Assembly: GCA_024643255.1 (NCBI GenBank)
Contig: JAHENF010000011.1
Location: 5,084-69,083, forward strand
Length of the DNA: 64,000 bases
Reading direction: 5' to 3'
Source: Ilumatobacteraceae bacterium
GTDB lineage: Bacteria; Actinomycetota; Acidimicrobiia; Acidimicrobiales; Ilumatobacteraceae
Under the pieces are notes generated by a model. It had not been told where the DNA came from and ran no database searches. It saw only the letters and a list, made by a program, of their open reading frames with translations. Shown piece by piece: positions 12,285 through 21,810 of this stretch; the stretch's first letter is position 1; each line of letters opens with the position of its first letter. The translations under genes and the position numbers were made by a program.

Positions 12285-12309
12285 GTGATCACTCCTCGTT
12301 GGTTTGTGG

Positions 12310-12331
12310 ATCCCAACATATGGGATACACT
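12310..12331. promoter_or_regulatory. leuC/IclR divergent operator and promoter
   Basis: ATCCCA and TGGGAT form a perfect 6-bp inverted repeat with a 5-bp spacer (12310-12326). It overlaps the regulator's TACACT -10 box (12326-12331), which ends 9 nt before the ATG. On the minus strand TATGTT inside the spacer could be the leuC -10. IclR-type LtbR/NdgR regulators bind between themselves and leuC in other actinobacteria, so autoregulation plus leuCD control is the likely role. Confidence 0.6.
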
Positions 12332-12340
12332 TCTTGCGAT

Positions 12341-12976
12341 ATGGACAGCGTAACGGGCGTCGGCGTCCTCGACAAGGCGATGAGCGTGATGCGCTCGGTT
12401 GCTGCGGGCCCGCGCACACTGACGGAACTGCAGGAGTCCACAGGCCTCCCCCGTGCGACTGCCCACCGTTTGGCAGCAGCGTTGGAGCAGCACGCCATGT
12501 TGCGACGCGACGCCGATGGGCGATTCGAGCTCGGACTCGGACTCGTTCCGCTCGGACAGACTGCAGCGGAACGCTTTCCACTGATCGAGCACGCGCGTCC
12601 CGTGCTCGACGACCTGCGCGACGAGACGGGTGAGAGCGTGCAACTCTTCGTTCGAGAGGGCGCGCAACGACGGTGCGTGCTGTCGTTCGAGTCCACACAC
12701 GGCCTGCGGTGGATCGTGCCGCAGGGAGCGCTCCTGCCACTCGACGTCGGGTCGGCCGGACGCGTCCTGTCGGGAGAGCGCTCACGGACCGGATGGATCC
12801 AGAGCATCGGCGAGCGCGAAGCGGGCGTCGCGTCCGTCAGCGCTCCGGTCGTCGCCGCGGACGGCTCGACGATCGCGGCGGTCTCGGTGAGCGGTCCGAT
12901 CGAACGCCTCAGCCGTCAGCCGGGCAGACGATTCGGCGCCGCCGTGATCGCCGCGACCGGTCGCATCTCCACTTGA
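12341..12976 (+). CDS. ltbR: IclR-family regulator of leucine genes (LtbR/NdgR type)
   Basis: The protein has 211 residues. The N-terminal winged helix (about 10-65) contains [22 protein letters not shown], followed by an IclR effector domain with [11 protein letters not shown] and [12 protein letters not shown]. It is about 25 residues shorter than Streptomyces NdgR. Divergent position next to leuCD is the conserved hallmark of LtbR/NdgR in actinobacteria, which is the main reason for the name. ATG 12341 is 9 nt after TACACT. Confidence 0.85.
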   Translation: MDSVTGVGVLDKAMSVMRSVAAGPRTLTELQESTGLPRATAHRLAAALEQHAMLRRDADGRFELGLGLVPLGQTAAERFPLIEHARPVLDDLRDETGESVQLFVREGAQRRCVLSFESTHGLRWIVPQGALLPLDVGSAGRVLSGERSRTGWIQSIGEREAGVASVSAPVVAADGSTIAAVSVSGPIERLSRQPGRRFGAAVIAATGRIST

Positions 12977-13025
12977 GAGCCGACCACCACCGAGACGACC
13001 GGTCGGTGCACGCGACGCCTGGCGA

Positions 13026-13418
13026 TCAGCCGGCGCGCGCCTCGCGCCACAGCCACCAGGCGACCGGAATCTGCATCGGAAGGCGGACCCAGTTCTGGGG
13101 GCCTGTCGCGGTTCCGACGCTGCGGGTGAGCTTCCCGTCGACCGGCTTCACCTCGACCCGGTTCACGGCCATGTCGATGTTGGCGGGGAACACGACGACG
13201 AGCAGTCCGATGAGGCCGATCGCTGCCACGCGCCTCGTGCGCGGCGACAGCATCCCGAGCCCGAGGACGATCTCTGCCGCACCGCTGATCCTGTTGGCCA
13301 ACCGGGCGTCAGGGAACCAGTCGGGCACGATCGACTCGAAGAAGTCCGGCCTCGCGAAGTGGGCCACGCCGGCCGACGTGAAGAGCGCAGCGGCCAGGAG
13401 CGTGGATCGACGGGTCAT
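13026..13418 (-). CDS. DoxX-like membrane protein
   Basis: This is a 130-residue protein with about four hydrophobic segments. The N-terminal pattern [22 protein letters not shown] and the later [10 protein letters not shown] are typical of the DoxX/DUF4267-like small membrane proteins. Role unknown; relatives have been linked to thiol or redox stress. Start ATG 13418, with an in-frame GTG one codon upstream. Confidence 0.8.
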   Translation of the reverse strand: MTRRSTLLAAALFTSAGVAHFARPDFFESIVPDWFPDARLANRISGAAEIVLGLGMLSPRTRRVAAIGLIGLLVVVFPANIDMAVNRVEVKPVDGKLTRSVGTATGPQNWVRLPMQIPVAWWLWREARAG

Positions 13419-13441
13419 CACCCCATTCAAGCGGGCGCTGG

Positions 13442-13870
13442 TCAGCGGGTGCGGGTCAGGGTGACCCGAGAGCGCTCGACGACGTCGTCGCCGGGTGCGC
13501 CCCACGCCCACGCGTACTGAAAAACGTCACCCTCGATGGCCAACTCGATCTGCAGCTGGAAACTGTCGACGCCACGGCCGTTGCTGAATGTGGTCTCGCC
13601 GACCTGGAGCAGTTCGCCCAGCCCCTCGAGCTCGGCGCAAAGGACGTACAACGTGGGCTCGCCCGACCACATGTCGAGAGCGAGCACGGTGTGCTCCTCG
13701 TGCAGGAGCGTGCCGTCGGGTGCGGTCGCCGTGTATGTCAATTCGGCGCCTCGCCCTTCGAGCAGCGCGCGGATGTCGACGACGCCACTGAACGGGCCGC
13801 TCTCGGCGCCGTCGCCACGGCCCTCGTAGTGCCCCGCGGCATGCACGACCTGGTCGATGATCGTCTCCAT
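13442..13870 (-). CDS. Hypothetical protein, lipocalin/THAP4-like heme-domain appearance
   Basis: I do not recognise this 142-residue protein with confidence. It is predominantly beta (repeated strands such as [28 protein letters not shown] and [13 protein letters not shown]) with no signal peptide or membrane segment. Its length, strand-rich pattern and early [13 protein letters not shown] stretch are compatible with a small lipocalin-like barrel. It is divergent from nadA and convergent with nothing; the DoxX gene lies 23 bp downstream. Confidence 0.6.
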   Translation of the reverse strand: METIIDQVVHAAGHYEGRGDGAESGPFSGVVDIRALLEGRGAELTYTATAPDGTLLHEEHTVLALDMWSGEPTLYVLCAELEGLGELLQVGETTFSNGRGVDSFQLQIELAIEGDVFQYAWAWGAPGDDVVERSRVTLTRTR

Positions 13871-13960
13871 GCCACCACGGTAGAACGCCGGACGTCCACG
13901 ACACCGACGCTGACTCGATTCGCTCGTCGGTTGCCCGACGATGTCACCTACGCTTGCGTC

Positions 13961-14956
13961 GTGACCGAGAGCACTGTCAACGTCGATGTCCTGCCAGGTG
14001 ATTGGCGTGAGCAGGTGTTGGCGCTCGCGGCGGAGCGCGACGCCGTCATCCTCGCCCACAACTACCAGGTGCCCGAGATCCAGGACATCGCCCATCATGT
14101 CGGCGACTCCCTCGGGCTCTCGCGGATCGCCGCACAGGTCGAGGCCTCGACGATCGTGTTCTGCGGCGTGCACTTCATGGCCGAGTCGGCCAAGATCCTC
14201 GCCTACGACAAGACCGTCCTGATCCCCGATGCCGCCGCCGGCTGCAGCCTCGCGGAGACGATCAACGGCGACCAGCTGCGGGCCTGGAAGGCCGAGCATC
14301 CCGGCGCGGTCGTCGTCAGCTACGTGAACACCACGGCCGAGGTGAAGGCCGAAACCGACATCTGCTGTACGTCGTCGAACGCGGTCGAAGTCGTCGAGTC
14401 GATCCCTCGCGATCAGGAGGTCCTGTTCCTTCCCGACCAGTTCCTCGGCGCTCACGTGCAGCGGCTCACCGGTCGCGACAACATGCACATCTGGATGGGC
14501 GAGTGTCACGTGCACGCCGGCATCAACGGCGCCGATCTGCGGGCCCAGGTCGAGGCCGAACCCGACGCCGAGTTGTTCGTGCATCCTGAGTGCGGGTGCG
14601 CCACCAGTGCGCTGTACCTCGTCTCGTCCGGGGTCGTGCCGGCCGAACGCACGAAGGTGCTGTCGACCGGCGGGATGGTCGACGCTGCCCGCGCGACGAC
14701 GGCGGCGAAGGTGCTCGTCGCCACCGAAACCGGGATGATTCATCAACTGGAGAAGGTGAACTCCACGACCGAGTTCGTGCCCGTCAACCGGGCGGCGGTG
14801 TGCAAGTACATGAAGATGATCACCCCGGCGAAGCTGCTGCGGTCGTTGCGGGAGGGCACCGACGAGGTGTTCGTCGATCGCGACATCGCCGACCGGGCCC
14901 GCCGCTCGGTCGAGCGGATGATCGCCATTGGCACACCGTCGGCAACGGCCGAGTGA
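13961..14956 (+). CDS. nadA: Quinolinate synthase
   Basis: This 331-residue [4Fe-4S] enzyme condenses iminoaspartate with dihydroxyacetone phosphate. Three pseudo-repeated Rossmann-like domains are visible, with [20 protein letters not shown] at the start, [14 protein letters not shown] (first Cys), GECHVHAGI (second) and [10 protein letters not shown] (third). GTG 13961 is chosen because TACGCT (13949-13954) lies 6 nt upstream; upstream sequence in this frame is not NadA-like. It heads the nadA-nadB-MOSC-nadC cluster. Confidence 0.95.
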   Translation: MTESTVNVDVLPGDWREQVLALAAERDAVILAHNYQVPEIQDIAHHVGDSLGLSRIAAQVEASTIVFCGVHFMAESAKILAYDKTVLIPDAAAGCSLAETINGDQLRAWKAEHPGAVVVSYVNTTAEVKAETDICCTSSNAVEVVESIPRDQEVLFLPDQFLGAHVQRLTGRDNMHIWMGECHVHAGINGADLRAQVEAEPDAELFVHPECGCATSALYLVSSGVVPAERTKVLSTGGMVDAARATTAAKVLVATETGMIHQLEKVNSTTEFVPVNRAAVCKYMKMITPAKLLRSLREGTDEVFVDRDIADRARRSVERMIAIGTPSATAE

Positions 14957-14957
14957 C

Positions 14958-16649
14958 GTGAGCCTGCCGAGACGTCTGGCGGCGCCGCCAGCGACCTGGG
15001 AGCGTGACGTCGACGTGGTCGTGCTCGGCTCGGGCGCGGCCGGACTGTCGGCCGCGCTCGCGGTGCGCCCGGTGCGCAGCGTGCTGGTGGTCACCAAGGA
15101 CATCCTGTCCGCCGGCTCGACCCAGTGGGCGCAGGGCGGGCTCGCAGGGGTGCTCGATCCGAGCGACACCATCGAGAACCACGTTCGCGACACCCTCGAA
15201 GCGGGCGCCGGTCTGTGCGACGAGGACGTCGTCAGGGAACTGGTGACCGAGGCGCCGAAGTCGATCCGCTATCTCATGCGGCTCGGCGCCGCGTTCGATC
15301 CCGAACAGGGCGGTACCGACATCGCGCTGACCCGCGAGGGCGGCCACAGCCACAATCGCATCGTGCACTCGGGCGGCGACCGATCCGGTGCCGAGGTGCA
15401 ACGAACGCTCGACGAATCCGCGATCGGCGCGGGCGTCGACGTGCTCGGCCATGCGTTCGCGCTCGATCTCCTGCTCGGCACGGGGGCTGACGGCGAGCGT
15501 CAGGCCGTCGGGGTGCGGATCGGCAAGACGGACGAACACGGCGTGCTCGTCTCGGTGGGTGTCGTGACCGCGCGGGCTGTCGTGATCGCTTCCGGCGGGT
15601 ACGGGCAGGTGTTCGCGTCCACGTCGAATCCGCCGGCGGTCACCGGCGACGGCGTGGCGATGGCGCTGCGCGCCGGTCTACCGGTCACCGATGTCGAATT
15701 CGTCCAGTTCCACCCAACGGTGATGTGGCGCGGCCCCGACGCCGTCGGCCAGCAGGCGCTCGTGTCGGAGGCCGTGCGCGGTGAAGGAGCGATCCTGTAC
15801 GACGGTGCCGGCGACCGAGTGATGCTCGGAGTCCATCCGCTCGAGGATCTCGCCCCGCGCGACGTGGTGGCGGCGGCGATCAGCCGACGGATGGCCGAGG
15901 CGCCGGGTGGTGTCGACGACCACGTGTACCTCGATGCGACGCACATGGGAGAGCGGTTCCACGAGCGATTCCCGTCGATCACGGAAGCCTGTCGCGAGAT
16001 CGGACTCGATCCGGCGATCGATCGGATCCCCGTCGCGCCGGCAGCGCACTATGCCTGCGGCGGTATCCGGGCAGGCCTCGACGGGAGCACCTCGCTGCGG
16101 GGTTTGTATGCCGTCGGTGAGGTGTCGGCAACCGGAGTGCACGGCGCCAACCGCCTGGCGTCGAACAGCCTCACCGAGTCGGTGGTGGCTGGAACCCGGG
16201 TCGGCCGCGACCTGGCGTGGGAGCTGCCGGACCGGGTGCCGATCGACATCGAGATCGACGATCCGATGGATCATCGTCTGCTCGACCCTGCCCGCCTGCG
16301 CGAGGTCCGCGCGGTCATGTCGCGACACGTCGGCGTGCTGCGCGACGAGATGTCGCTCTCGTCAGCGGCGGGGGCGCTCGGCTCGATCGCTCATGGCATG
16401 GGGTCGGCCAAGCGGACCGGGGCGATCGACGACGAAGTGCGCGTCGAGCCGTCGCGTCGCACATGGGAGGGAACGAACATCCTGACGGTCGCGTCCGCGG
16501 TCGTTGCTGCGGCCCGTACCCGTCACGAGAGCCGAGGGTGTCACCGCCGTTCCGACTTCCCCGAACCACGTGCGGAGTGGCTCCGACATCTCGACGTCAC
16601 GCTCGCCGCGGACGGCGCGCTCGATGTCAGCGACCGCCCGCACACCTGA
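14958..16649 (+). CDS. nadB: L-aspartate oxidase
   Basis: This 563-residue FAD enzyme oxidises aspartate to iminoaspartate for NadA. The FAD-binding GSGAAGLSAAL lies at about 18-28, followed by STQWAQGG and the active-site stretch REGGHSHNRIVHSGGD. VEFVQFHPTV and the C-terminal ASNSLTESVVAG match the family. The fumarate reductase/succinate dehydrogenase-like helical C-terminus is present. GTG 14958 starts one base after the nadA stop. Confidence 0.94.
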   Translation: MSLPRRLAAPPATWERDVDVVVLGSGAAGLSAALAVRPVRSVLVVTKDILSAGSTQWAQGGLAGVLDPSDTIENHVRDTLEAGAGLCDEDVVRELVTEAPKSIRYLMRLGAAFDPEQGGTDIALTREGGHSHNRIVHSGGDRSGAEVQRTLDESAIGAGVDVLGHAFALDLLLGTGADGERQAVGVRIGKTDEHGVLVSVGVVTARAVVIASGGYGQVFASTSNPPAVTGDGVAMALRAGLPVTDVEFVQFHPTVMWRGPDAVGQQALVSEAVRGEGAILYDGAGDRVMLGVHPLEDLAPRDVVAAAISRRMAEAPGGVDDHVYLDATHMGERFHERFPSITEACREIGLDPAIDRIPVAPAAHYACGGIRAGLDGSTSLRGLYAVGEVSATGVHGANRLASNSLTESVVAGTRVGRDLAWELPDRVPIDIEIDDPMDHRLLDPARLREVRAVMSRHVGVLRDEMSLSSAAGALGSIAHGMGSAKRTGAIDDEVRVEPSRRTWEGTNILTVASAVVAAARTRHESRGCHRRSDFPEPRAEWLRHLDVTLAADGALDVSDRPHT

Positions 16650-16674
16650 GCGACGGCCACCTACCATTCGGCGT

Positions 16675-17385
16675 GTGACAGCCACGACGATCTGTGACGT
16701 GTGCGGGTTCGACGCCGCACGATGGAGCGACGAGGACCTGGAGCGCACGTTGGCGCACTCCGACGATCTGATCGGCCATGTGGTCAGCGGCGCGCCCGAC
16801 GGGGTCGGCCCGGCCTCGCTGACGGTCGCGTCGCCCGACGACCCGGTGTCGGCGACGCATTCGCTGATGCACCATCTGGATCACCTCGCGGCAGTCCGGC
16901 GCCGCGCGGAGAACTTCGCGACGATGGTCGGGACGGTTGAGTCGCTGCAGACGTCGGGCGGCGGCGTCCCCAAGTCGCCCGTGACCGATGCGGTCGTCGA
17001 CATCGGTGGCGTGACTGGTGACCGCCAGGGCAATCGACACCATCACGGGCGGCCGTGGCAGGCGGTCTGTCTGTACAGCGCCGACCTCATCTCGGCACTG
17101 GCGAGCGAGGGCCACCCGATCGTCGCCGGTGGCGCAGGCGAGAACGTCACGATCGCAGGCGTCGACTGGACGCGGATGCGCGGTGGCCTGACGATCTCGA
17201 TCGGTGATCTCCGGCTCCGAACGAGCAGCCCGGCGGCGCCGTGCAGCACGATCGGTGGCTGCTTCGCCGACGGGGACTGGACGCGTATCGACCATGCTCG
17301 GCGACCGGGGTGGAGTCGCTGGTACGCGTCGGTCGTCGAGGGCGCCACCATCCGCCCCGGCGACCGGGTCACCATCGCCGCCTGA
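16675..17385 (+). CDS. MOSC-domain protein with N-terminal CxxC helical region
   Basis: The protein has 236 residues. The C-terminal ~130 residues form a MOSC domain (GAGENVTIAGVDW, then LRLRTSSPAAPC with the conserved Cys, then SVVEGATIRPGDRV). The N-terminal part starts with ICDVCGF (a CxxC pair) and a helical segment with HSLMHHLDHL reminiscent of DinB-like bundles. MOSC proteins use a persulfidated Cys to move sulfur or reduce N-hydroxylated substrates. Why one sits between nadB and nadC is unclear. GTG start 7 nt after TACCAT (16662-16667), so it also has its own promoter. Confidence 0.83.
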   Translation: MTATTICDVCGFDAARWSDEDLERTLAHSDDLIGHVVSGAPDGVGPASLTVASPDDPVSATHSLMHHLDHLAAVRRRAENFATMVGTVESLQTSGGGVPKSPVTDAVVDIGGVTGDRQGNRHHHGRPWQAVCLYSADLISALASEGHPIVAGGAGENVTIAGVDWTRMRGGLTISIGDLRLRTSSPAAPCSTIGGCFADGDWTRIDHARRPGWSRWYASVVEGATIRPGDRVTIAA

Positions 17386-17436
17386 GATGTTTCGACGGGC
17401 CGGGCCCGTGGCGCGACGCGCTCGTACACTCGGCGC

Positions 17437-18345
17437 ATGTTCGTGTTCCACCCGTTGTCGGAAGCGACTCGTCGTGAGCTCATCGCGGGCGGCCTCGACC
17501 CCGACGCTGTCGCCGGCATCGTCCGCGCGGCGATCGCCGAGGACCTGATGGGCGGCGTCGACGTCACCTCGGTCGCCACGATCGATGCCGACCAGCGCAG
17601 CACGGCGACCTTCGGAGCGCGTGAGGAAGGTGTGATCGCCGGTCTCTGCGTCGTGGCGGCCGTGATCGAGACCGTCTGCGGCGATCAGGCCAGCGACTTC
17701 CATGCCCTGGTGGCGGACGGCACGACGGTCCTGCCGGGTACGAAGGTCGCCGAGGTCGTCGCCCCGACGCGGCTGTTGTTGACCGCGGAACGGACCGCGC
17801 TCAATCTGCTCTGTCATCTTTCGGGTGTGGCCTCGTCGACACGTCGATGGGCCGACGCGCTCGCCGGCACCTCAGCGGTCGTCCGGGACACCCGCAAGAC
17901 CACGCCGGGCCTGCGGGCGCTGGAGAAGTACGCCGTGCGCTGCGGTGGTGGGGTCAATCACCGGATGGGCCTGTCCGACATGGCGCTCGTGAAGGACAAC
18001 CATGTCGCCGCGGCCGGCGGGATCACACAGGCCTACCGTCGGGTCCGCGATCTCGAATCGACGATCCCCGTCGAGATCGAGGTCGATTCGCTCGACGGTC
18101 TGCGAGAAGCGATCACCGCAGGCGCCGACGAGGTGTTGATCGACAACTTCACGCCCGAGCAGATGCGCGAGGCGGTCGAGATCCGCAATGCGATGAACCC
18201 GTCCGTCCGGCTCGAGGCGAGCGGCGGGCTCACGCTGGAGTCGGCGCGTTCGGTTGCGGCGACCGGTGTCGATCTGATCGCCGTCGGCGAACTCACGCAC
18301 TCTGCGCGGGTGCTCGACCTCGGTCTCGATCTCGAACCCGCCTGA
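17437..18345 (+). CDS. nadC: Nicotinate-nucleotide pyrophosphorylase (quinolinate phosphoribosyltransferase)
   Basis: This 302-residue enzyme converts quinolinate and PRPP to nicotinate mononucleotide. Signature stretches are LNLLCHLSGVAS, RDTRKTTPGLRALEKYAVRCGGG with the substrate-binding Arg/Lys set, LVKDNH, and LEASGGLTLESARS. Start ATG 17437 is 6 nt after TACACT (17425-17430). It completes de novo NAD synthesis with nadA and nadB. A perfect 31-bp palindrome follows the stop. Confidence 0.95.
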   Translation: MFVFHPLSEATRRELIAGGLDPDAVAGIVRAAIAEDLMGGVDVTSVATIDADQRSTATFGAREEGVIAGLCVVAAVIETVCGDQASDFHALVADGTTVLPGTKVAEVVAPTRLLLTAERTALNLLCHLSGVASSTRRWADALAGTSAVVRDTRKTTPGLRALEKYAVRCGGGVNHRMGLSDMALVKDNHVAAAGGITQAYRRVRDLESTIPVEIEVDSLDGLREAITAGADEVLIDNFTPEQMREAVEIRNAMNPSVRLEASGGLTLESARSVAATGVDLIAVGELTHSARVLDLGLDLEPA

Positions 18346-18347
18346 CC

Positions 18348-18378
18348 GGTGACGCCGGTGCCGGGCACCGGCGTCACC
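18348..18378. terminator. Perfect 31-bp palindrome between convergent genes
   Basis: Two perfect 15-bp arms (GGTGACGCCGGTGCC and its reverse complement) surround one G. It lies 2 bp after nadC and 6 bp before the FKBP gene end, so it could terminate both strands. The GGTGCCGGG and GTGAC elements echo the 31-bp REP-like repeat, suggesting a related or decayed member. Confidence 0.75.
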
Positions 18379-18384
18379 AAGGGC

Positions 18385-19329
18385 TCAGCCGGTGGGCTTG
18401 CCGTAGATGCCGAGGAGGTCGACGACCACGATCATGTCGGTGTTCGCCGGCAGTCCGAGCTGCGGATTGCCGTCGGGACCGAACGAGTCGGCGGGCGGGA
18501 TGATGATCGCACGGCGTCCGCCGACCTTCATGCCGGGCAGACCCTTGACGAAGCCGGGGAAGCCTGTGGCGGCTGCCGTGCCGATCTGCACCGGTTCGGC
18601 CGCCCAGCTGCTCTCGAGTTGCACGAGGTTGTCGCCGCGGAAGACGACGTAGTTGACGACGCCGGTCTGGCCGGCCTGCATCGCCGGGCCGGTGCCTTCG
18701 ACCAGATCGACGGTGGTCGTGTCCTTGGCGCCAGTCGATGCGGGAACACCTGCGTCCGTCGGGGCATTGGCGGGATCCGGGGGAGAGATCACGGCGCGGA
18801 CCTCGACGACGAACGACAACGCTTCGTTCGCGCCGATGATGTCGCCGCGTGCCTCGGCGCCGTAGGCCAGGTCACTCGGGATGTCGAGCTGGACCTTGCT
18901 GCCGGCCTTGACGCCGGTGAGGCCCTCGTCCCAGCCCTTGATCACGCTGCCCTGGCCGAGGACGACGGGGAACGGCTCGAACCGGTCGTAGCTGTTGTCG
19001 AATTCGACGCCGTCGCTGCTGCGCACGCCGACGTAGTCGACGATCACGGTGTCGCCGGCTTTGGCCTCGGGTCCGGTGCCCTCGTTGAGGACGGTGATCT
19101 CGAGTTTGGTCGGGATCGCGGCAGGGATCTCGACCGTCGGCTTGTCGGGGTTGGTGGCCGGTGTGGTCGACGCGGTCGAGTCGGTGGGTACCGACGGGTC
19201 GGTCGAACCGGCACTGTCGGTGGTCGCCACGGAGTCGACGGTCGAGCCATCGCTGGTCGAATCACCGCTGCTGCTGCACGCGGCGAACAGCAACGTTGCG
19301 GTGAGGAGTACGGGAAGTGTCCGGCGCAT
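18385..19329 (-). CDS. Lipoprotein with two FKBP-type peptidyl-prolyl isomerase domains
   Basis: The protein has 314 residues. A signal peptide ends in the lipobox LLFAAC (Cys18), followed by a Ser/Thr/Asp-rich linker to about residue 70. Domain 1 (about 75-185) is a full FKBP with VDYVGV, FDNSYDR, VIKGWDEGLTGVK and LAYGAEA. Domain 2 (about 205-310) keeps the fold (VNYVVFRG, FVKGLPGMKVGGRRAIIIPP) but FDNS is replaced and active-site aromatics are fewer, so it may be a weak isomerase. Role: folding of exported proteins at the membrane surface. Confidence 0.9.
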   Translation of the reverse strand: MRRTLPVLLTATLLFAACSSSGDSTSDGSTVDSVATTDSAGSTDPSVPTDSTASTTPATNPDKPTVEIPAAIPTKLEITVLNEGTGPEAKAGDTVIVDYVGVRSSDGVEFDNSYDRFEPFPVVLGQGSVIKGWDEGLTGVKAGSKVQLDIPSDLAYGAEARGDIIGANEALSFVVEVRAVISPPDPANAPTDAGVPASTGAKDTTTVDLVEGTGPAMQAGQTGVVNYVVFRGDNLVQLESSWAAEPVQIGTAAATGFPGFVKGLPGMKVGGRRAIIIPPADSFGPDGNPQLGLPANTDMIVVVDLLGIYGKPTG

Positions 19330-19429
19330 CGGACCGACGCTACTTGCGTTGATCGTCGCCTCAACGTCAGGTCGCCAACCCTTGCCGAACTTCGAAAATT
19401 GTCGGGCGGTCTGCGCTCAGCGCAGCCCT

Positions 19430-20935
19430 TCAAACACTCTGCGTGGCTCCGATCGGGTCGGGATGCGGATGCGTCGCCAGCCAGGCTGCCTCCGCTCTCC
19501 CGAGATCGGTGGAGGGCTGGGCATCGACGAACGGCCACAGCTCGGCTGCGATCCGCCGGTAGTTGCCGCGAGCGCCGAGTTCGCCGAGCAGGGCGTACAG
19601 CCCGAGGTTGATCCGTTGGATGAAGACGAACGCCCGCGGCACGGTTGCGTACTGGCTGATCGCACTGGTCCGGTCGAACGTGTGCCGCACGATCGAGTTC
19701 GCGTACTCCCGGGTCCAGGTCATCTCGGCGTCGGTGCGAACGGCGTCGTAGAAGTGCGAGAAGTAGTCGCCGACCTCCTCGGTCGTCACCGGCGCACCGG
19801 GCTGCAGCATGCCCGCGCGCTCGAGGATCGAGCGGAACTCGGCATGATCGTGGTCGACCGCGGCAGCTTTGACCATCGATCCGAAGGTGGACATCTCGTC
19901 GGCGGTGAAGTGTTTGACGAGGCCGAAGTCGAGGAAGGTGATGGTGCCGTCGTCGTGGAACAGGTAGTTGCCAGGGTGCGGGTCCCCGTTGAACGCTCCC
20001 ATCCGGTAGAGGCTGCGGAACACGAACCGGAAGATGATCTCGCCGGCCCGATCACGCTCGGGTTGGCCGCGCTTCATCAGCTCGGACCAACCGAACCCTT
20101 CGACCAGGTCGGTCGTCAACACACAACGTGTCGACAACTCGGGCACCACGTCGGGAATCCGGATGAACGGATGGTCGCTGTAGTACTCGGCGAAGAGCTG
20201 CTGGTTGCGGGCCTCGAGCTCGTAGTCGGTCTCTTCGGCGATGCGCAGCTTGATCTCGTCGACCATCTCCGCCGGATCGAGCCCGCCGAAGCCCTGCCGG
20301 AGGACGGCACCGAGGAGATCGGCGTTGCGGAGATCGGCGACGATGGCGTCGGCGACCCCTGGATATTGGACCTTGACGGCGACCGCTCGTTCGCTGCCGT
20401 CGGCGTTGCGGATCAGCGCACGGTGGACCTGACCGATCGACGCGGCCGCGATCGGGTCGGGATCGAACTCGACGAACACCTCGTCGATGGGACGACCGAG
20501 CTCGCGTTCGATCGTCGCGATCGACAGCTCGATCGACATCGGAGGCGCGTTCGACTGCAGCTGTGAGAGCGCCAGACGCAACGGTTCGGGAAGCCCGTCG
20601 TCGAGATAGCTGGCCATCTGGCCGAGCTTCATCAGGGCACCCTTCATGTGCCCGAGTTCGTCGGCGACCTGCTGTGCAGACCGCATCTCGCGGTGGCGGT
20701 CGAGCTCCTCGCGGCGCTCGGTCGACGCGAACGTCTTGCGAGCGGCCGTGGTGGCATACGTGGTGCCCACGCGCGCTCCCAGTCGGGCCAGGCGCGTGTT
20801 GCGGCCGAGTCGTGAACGGTGCACGGCGTGGCCTTGCGACCGGCGTCCGTTGGCGATCGCGAGCGCGGCCATGGCCGTGATCGCGGTCGCTCCCAGGAGC
20901 ATCCACCGGCTCCGGCGATCGAACGAGATCCTCAC
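19430..20935 (-). CDS. ABC1/UbiB-family atypical kinase
   Basis: The protein has 501 residues. An N-terminal hydrophobic segment (about 10-25) precedes the ABC1 domain with the KxGQ motif (LMKLGQMASYLDDGLP), the Ala-rich loop AAASIGQVH, VAVKVQYPG (ATP Lys), NGDPHPGNYLF (catalytic Asp) and FLDFGLVK (metal-binding Asp). UbiB-family proteins are ATPases tied to isoprenoid lipids and quinones. GTG 20935 overlaps the hydrolase stop (GTGA), so the two are translationally coupled. Confidence 0.92.
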   Translation of the reverse strand: MRISFDRRSRWMLLGATAITAMAALAIANGRRSQGHAVHRSRLGRNTRLARLGARVGTTYATTAARKTFASTERREELDRHREMRSAQQVADELGHMKGALMKLGQMASYLDDGLPEPLRLALSQLQSNAPPMSIELSIATIERELGRPIDEVFVEFDPDPIAAASIGQVHRALIRNADGSERAVAVKVQYPGVADAIVADLRNADLLGAVLRQGFGGLDPAEMVDEIKLRIAEETDYELEARNQQLFAEYYSDHPFIRIPDVVPELSTRCVLTTDLVEGFGWSELMKRGQPERDRAGEIIFRFVFRSLYRMGAFNGDPHPGNYLFHDDGTITFLDFGLVKHFTADEMSTFGSMVKAAAVDHDHAEFRSILERAGMLQPGAPVTTEEVGDYFSHFYDAVRTDAEMTWTREYANSIVRHTFDRTSAISQYATVPRAFVFIQRINLGLYALLGELGARGNYRRIAAELWPFVDAQPSTDLGRAEAAWLATHPHPDPIGATQSV

Positions 20936-21810
20936 GAGCGTCGCTCGACCGACTCGATCGACCTGATCAACGTGGGCACGAAACGGTCGGCGCTGGCCAC
21001 GGCCGCATCGTGGAGACCGTCGACGCGGAAGGCCTCCGTATCGCGGATCAGTTCGAAGAGCTTGACCTGCCGGCGAAGCGGTACCACCTGGTCGCGCATC
21101 GTCAGAACGTTCGACACGGGAACGTCGATCTGATCCAACCAGTCCGTCGACGAGAAGTTGCCCAGCGCCCGCCCGGCCTCGAGCACCATGCGCCAATCGT
21201 GGGTGGCCGCCTGCTGCAACGCCCAGGGCTCCCACTGCATCGTCTTGCGTTGCAGATAGAGCTGCTCGGTCAACCACACCTTGGCGCTCTCGGGAGCCAT
21301 GCGTGCGACGGTGGCCAGCCCGGCCAGCCCGAGGACCATCCGCCGCTCGTTTCGTCTGCCGGCGAAGTACGGCGCGGTGGCGCACAGCACGAGGCCGGAC
21401 ACCCGCTCGGGATGTCGCTTCCACACGAGCTGCGCGATCGGGCCGCCCATCGAGTAGCCGACCGGGATGAACGTGTCGACACCGAGGGCTGCGGTCACGT
21501 CGGCGACGTCGTCGGCACAGTCCTCCAGGCGGAACGGCAGCTTGGAACGCAGTCCGGTGCCATGACCGCGATGGTCGAAGGCGATCACCCTGAAGTGTTC
21601 GCCGAGTGCCTCGTAGCTCTTGAACCAGTTGAGGTCGGCGGTCGCGGTCCAACCGTGGAGCAGGACGATCACGGGCGCTCCGGGGCGACCGCCGAAGTCA
21701 CGCACCATGATCGTGCCGCGATCGGCGAGTTCGACGAACTGCGCGGTCGGCAGCTTGGGTGTCAGGATCACCTGACCGGGCAGAACGATGGCGTCAGGCT
21801 TGCTCGACAC
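20932..21810 (-). CDS. Alpha/beta hydrolase
   Basis: This 292-residue alpha/beta-hydrolase has the oxyanion region LLHGWTATADLNW (about 50-62), FDHRGHGTG, the nucleophile elbow GYSMGG (Ser120), an acid in the MRDQVVP region and His in GLHDAAV. The substrate is unknown; an ester or lipid is likely given its coupling with an ABC1 kinase. GTG 21810 overlaps the end of greA by 17 bp, and its own stop overlaps the ABC1 start, so greA-hydrolase-ABC1 form one operon. Confidence 0.88.
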   Translation of the reverse strand: MSSKPDAIVLPGQVILTPKLPTAQFVELADRGTIMVRDFGGRPGAPVIVLLHGWTATADLNWFKSYEALGEHFRVIAFDHRGHGTGLRSKLPFRLEDCADDVADVTAALGVDTFIPVGYSMGGPIAQLVWKRHPERVSGLVLCATAPYFAGRRNERRMVLGLAGLATVARMAPESAKVWLTEQLYLQRKTMQWEPWALQQAATHDWRMVLEAGRALGNFSSTDWLDQIDVPVSNVLTMRDQVVPLRRQVKLFELIRDTEAFRVDGLHDAAVASADRFVPTLIRSIESVERRS

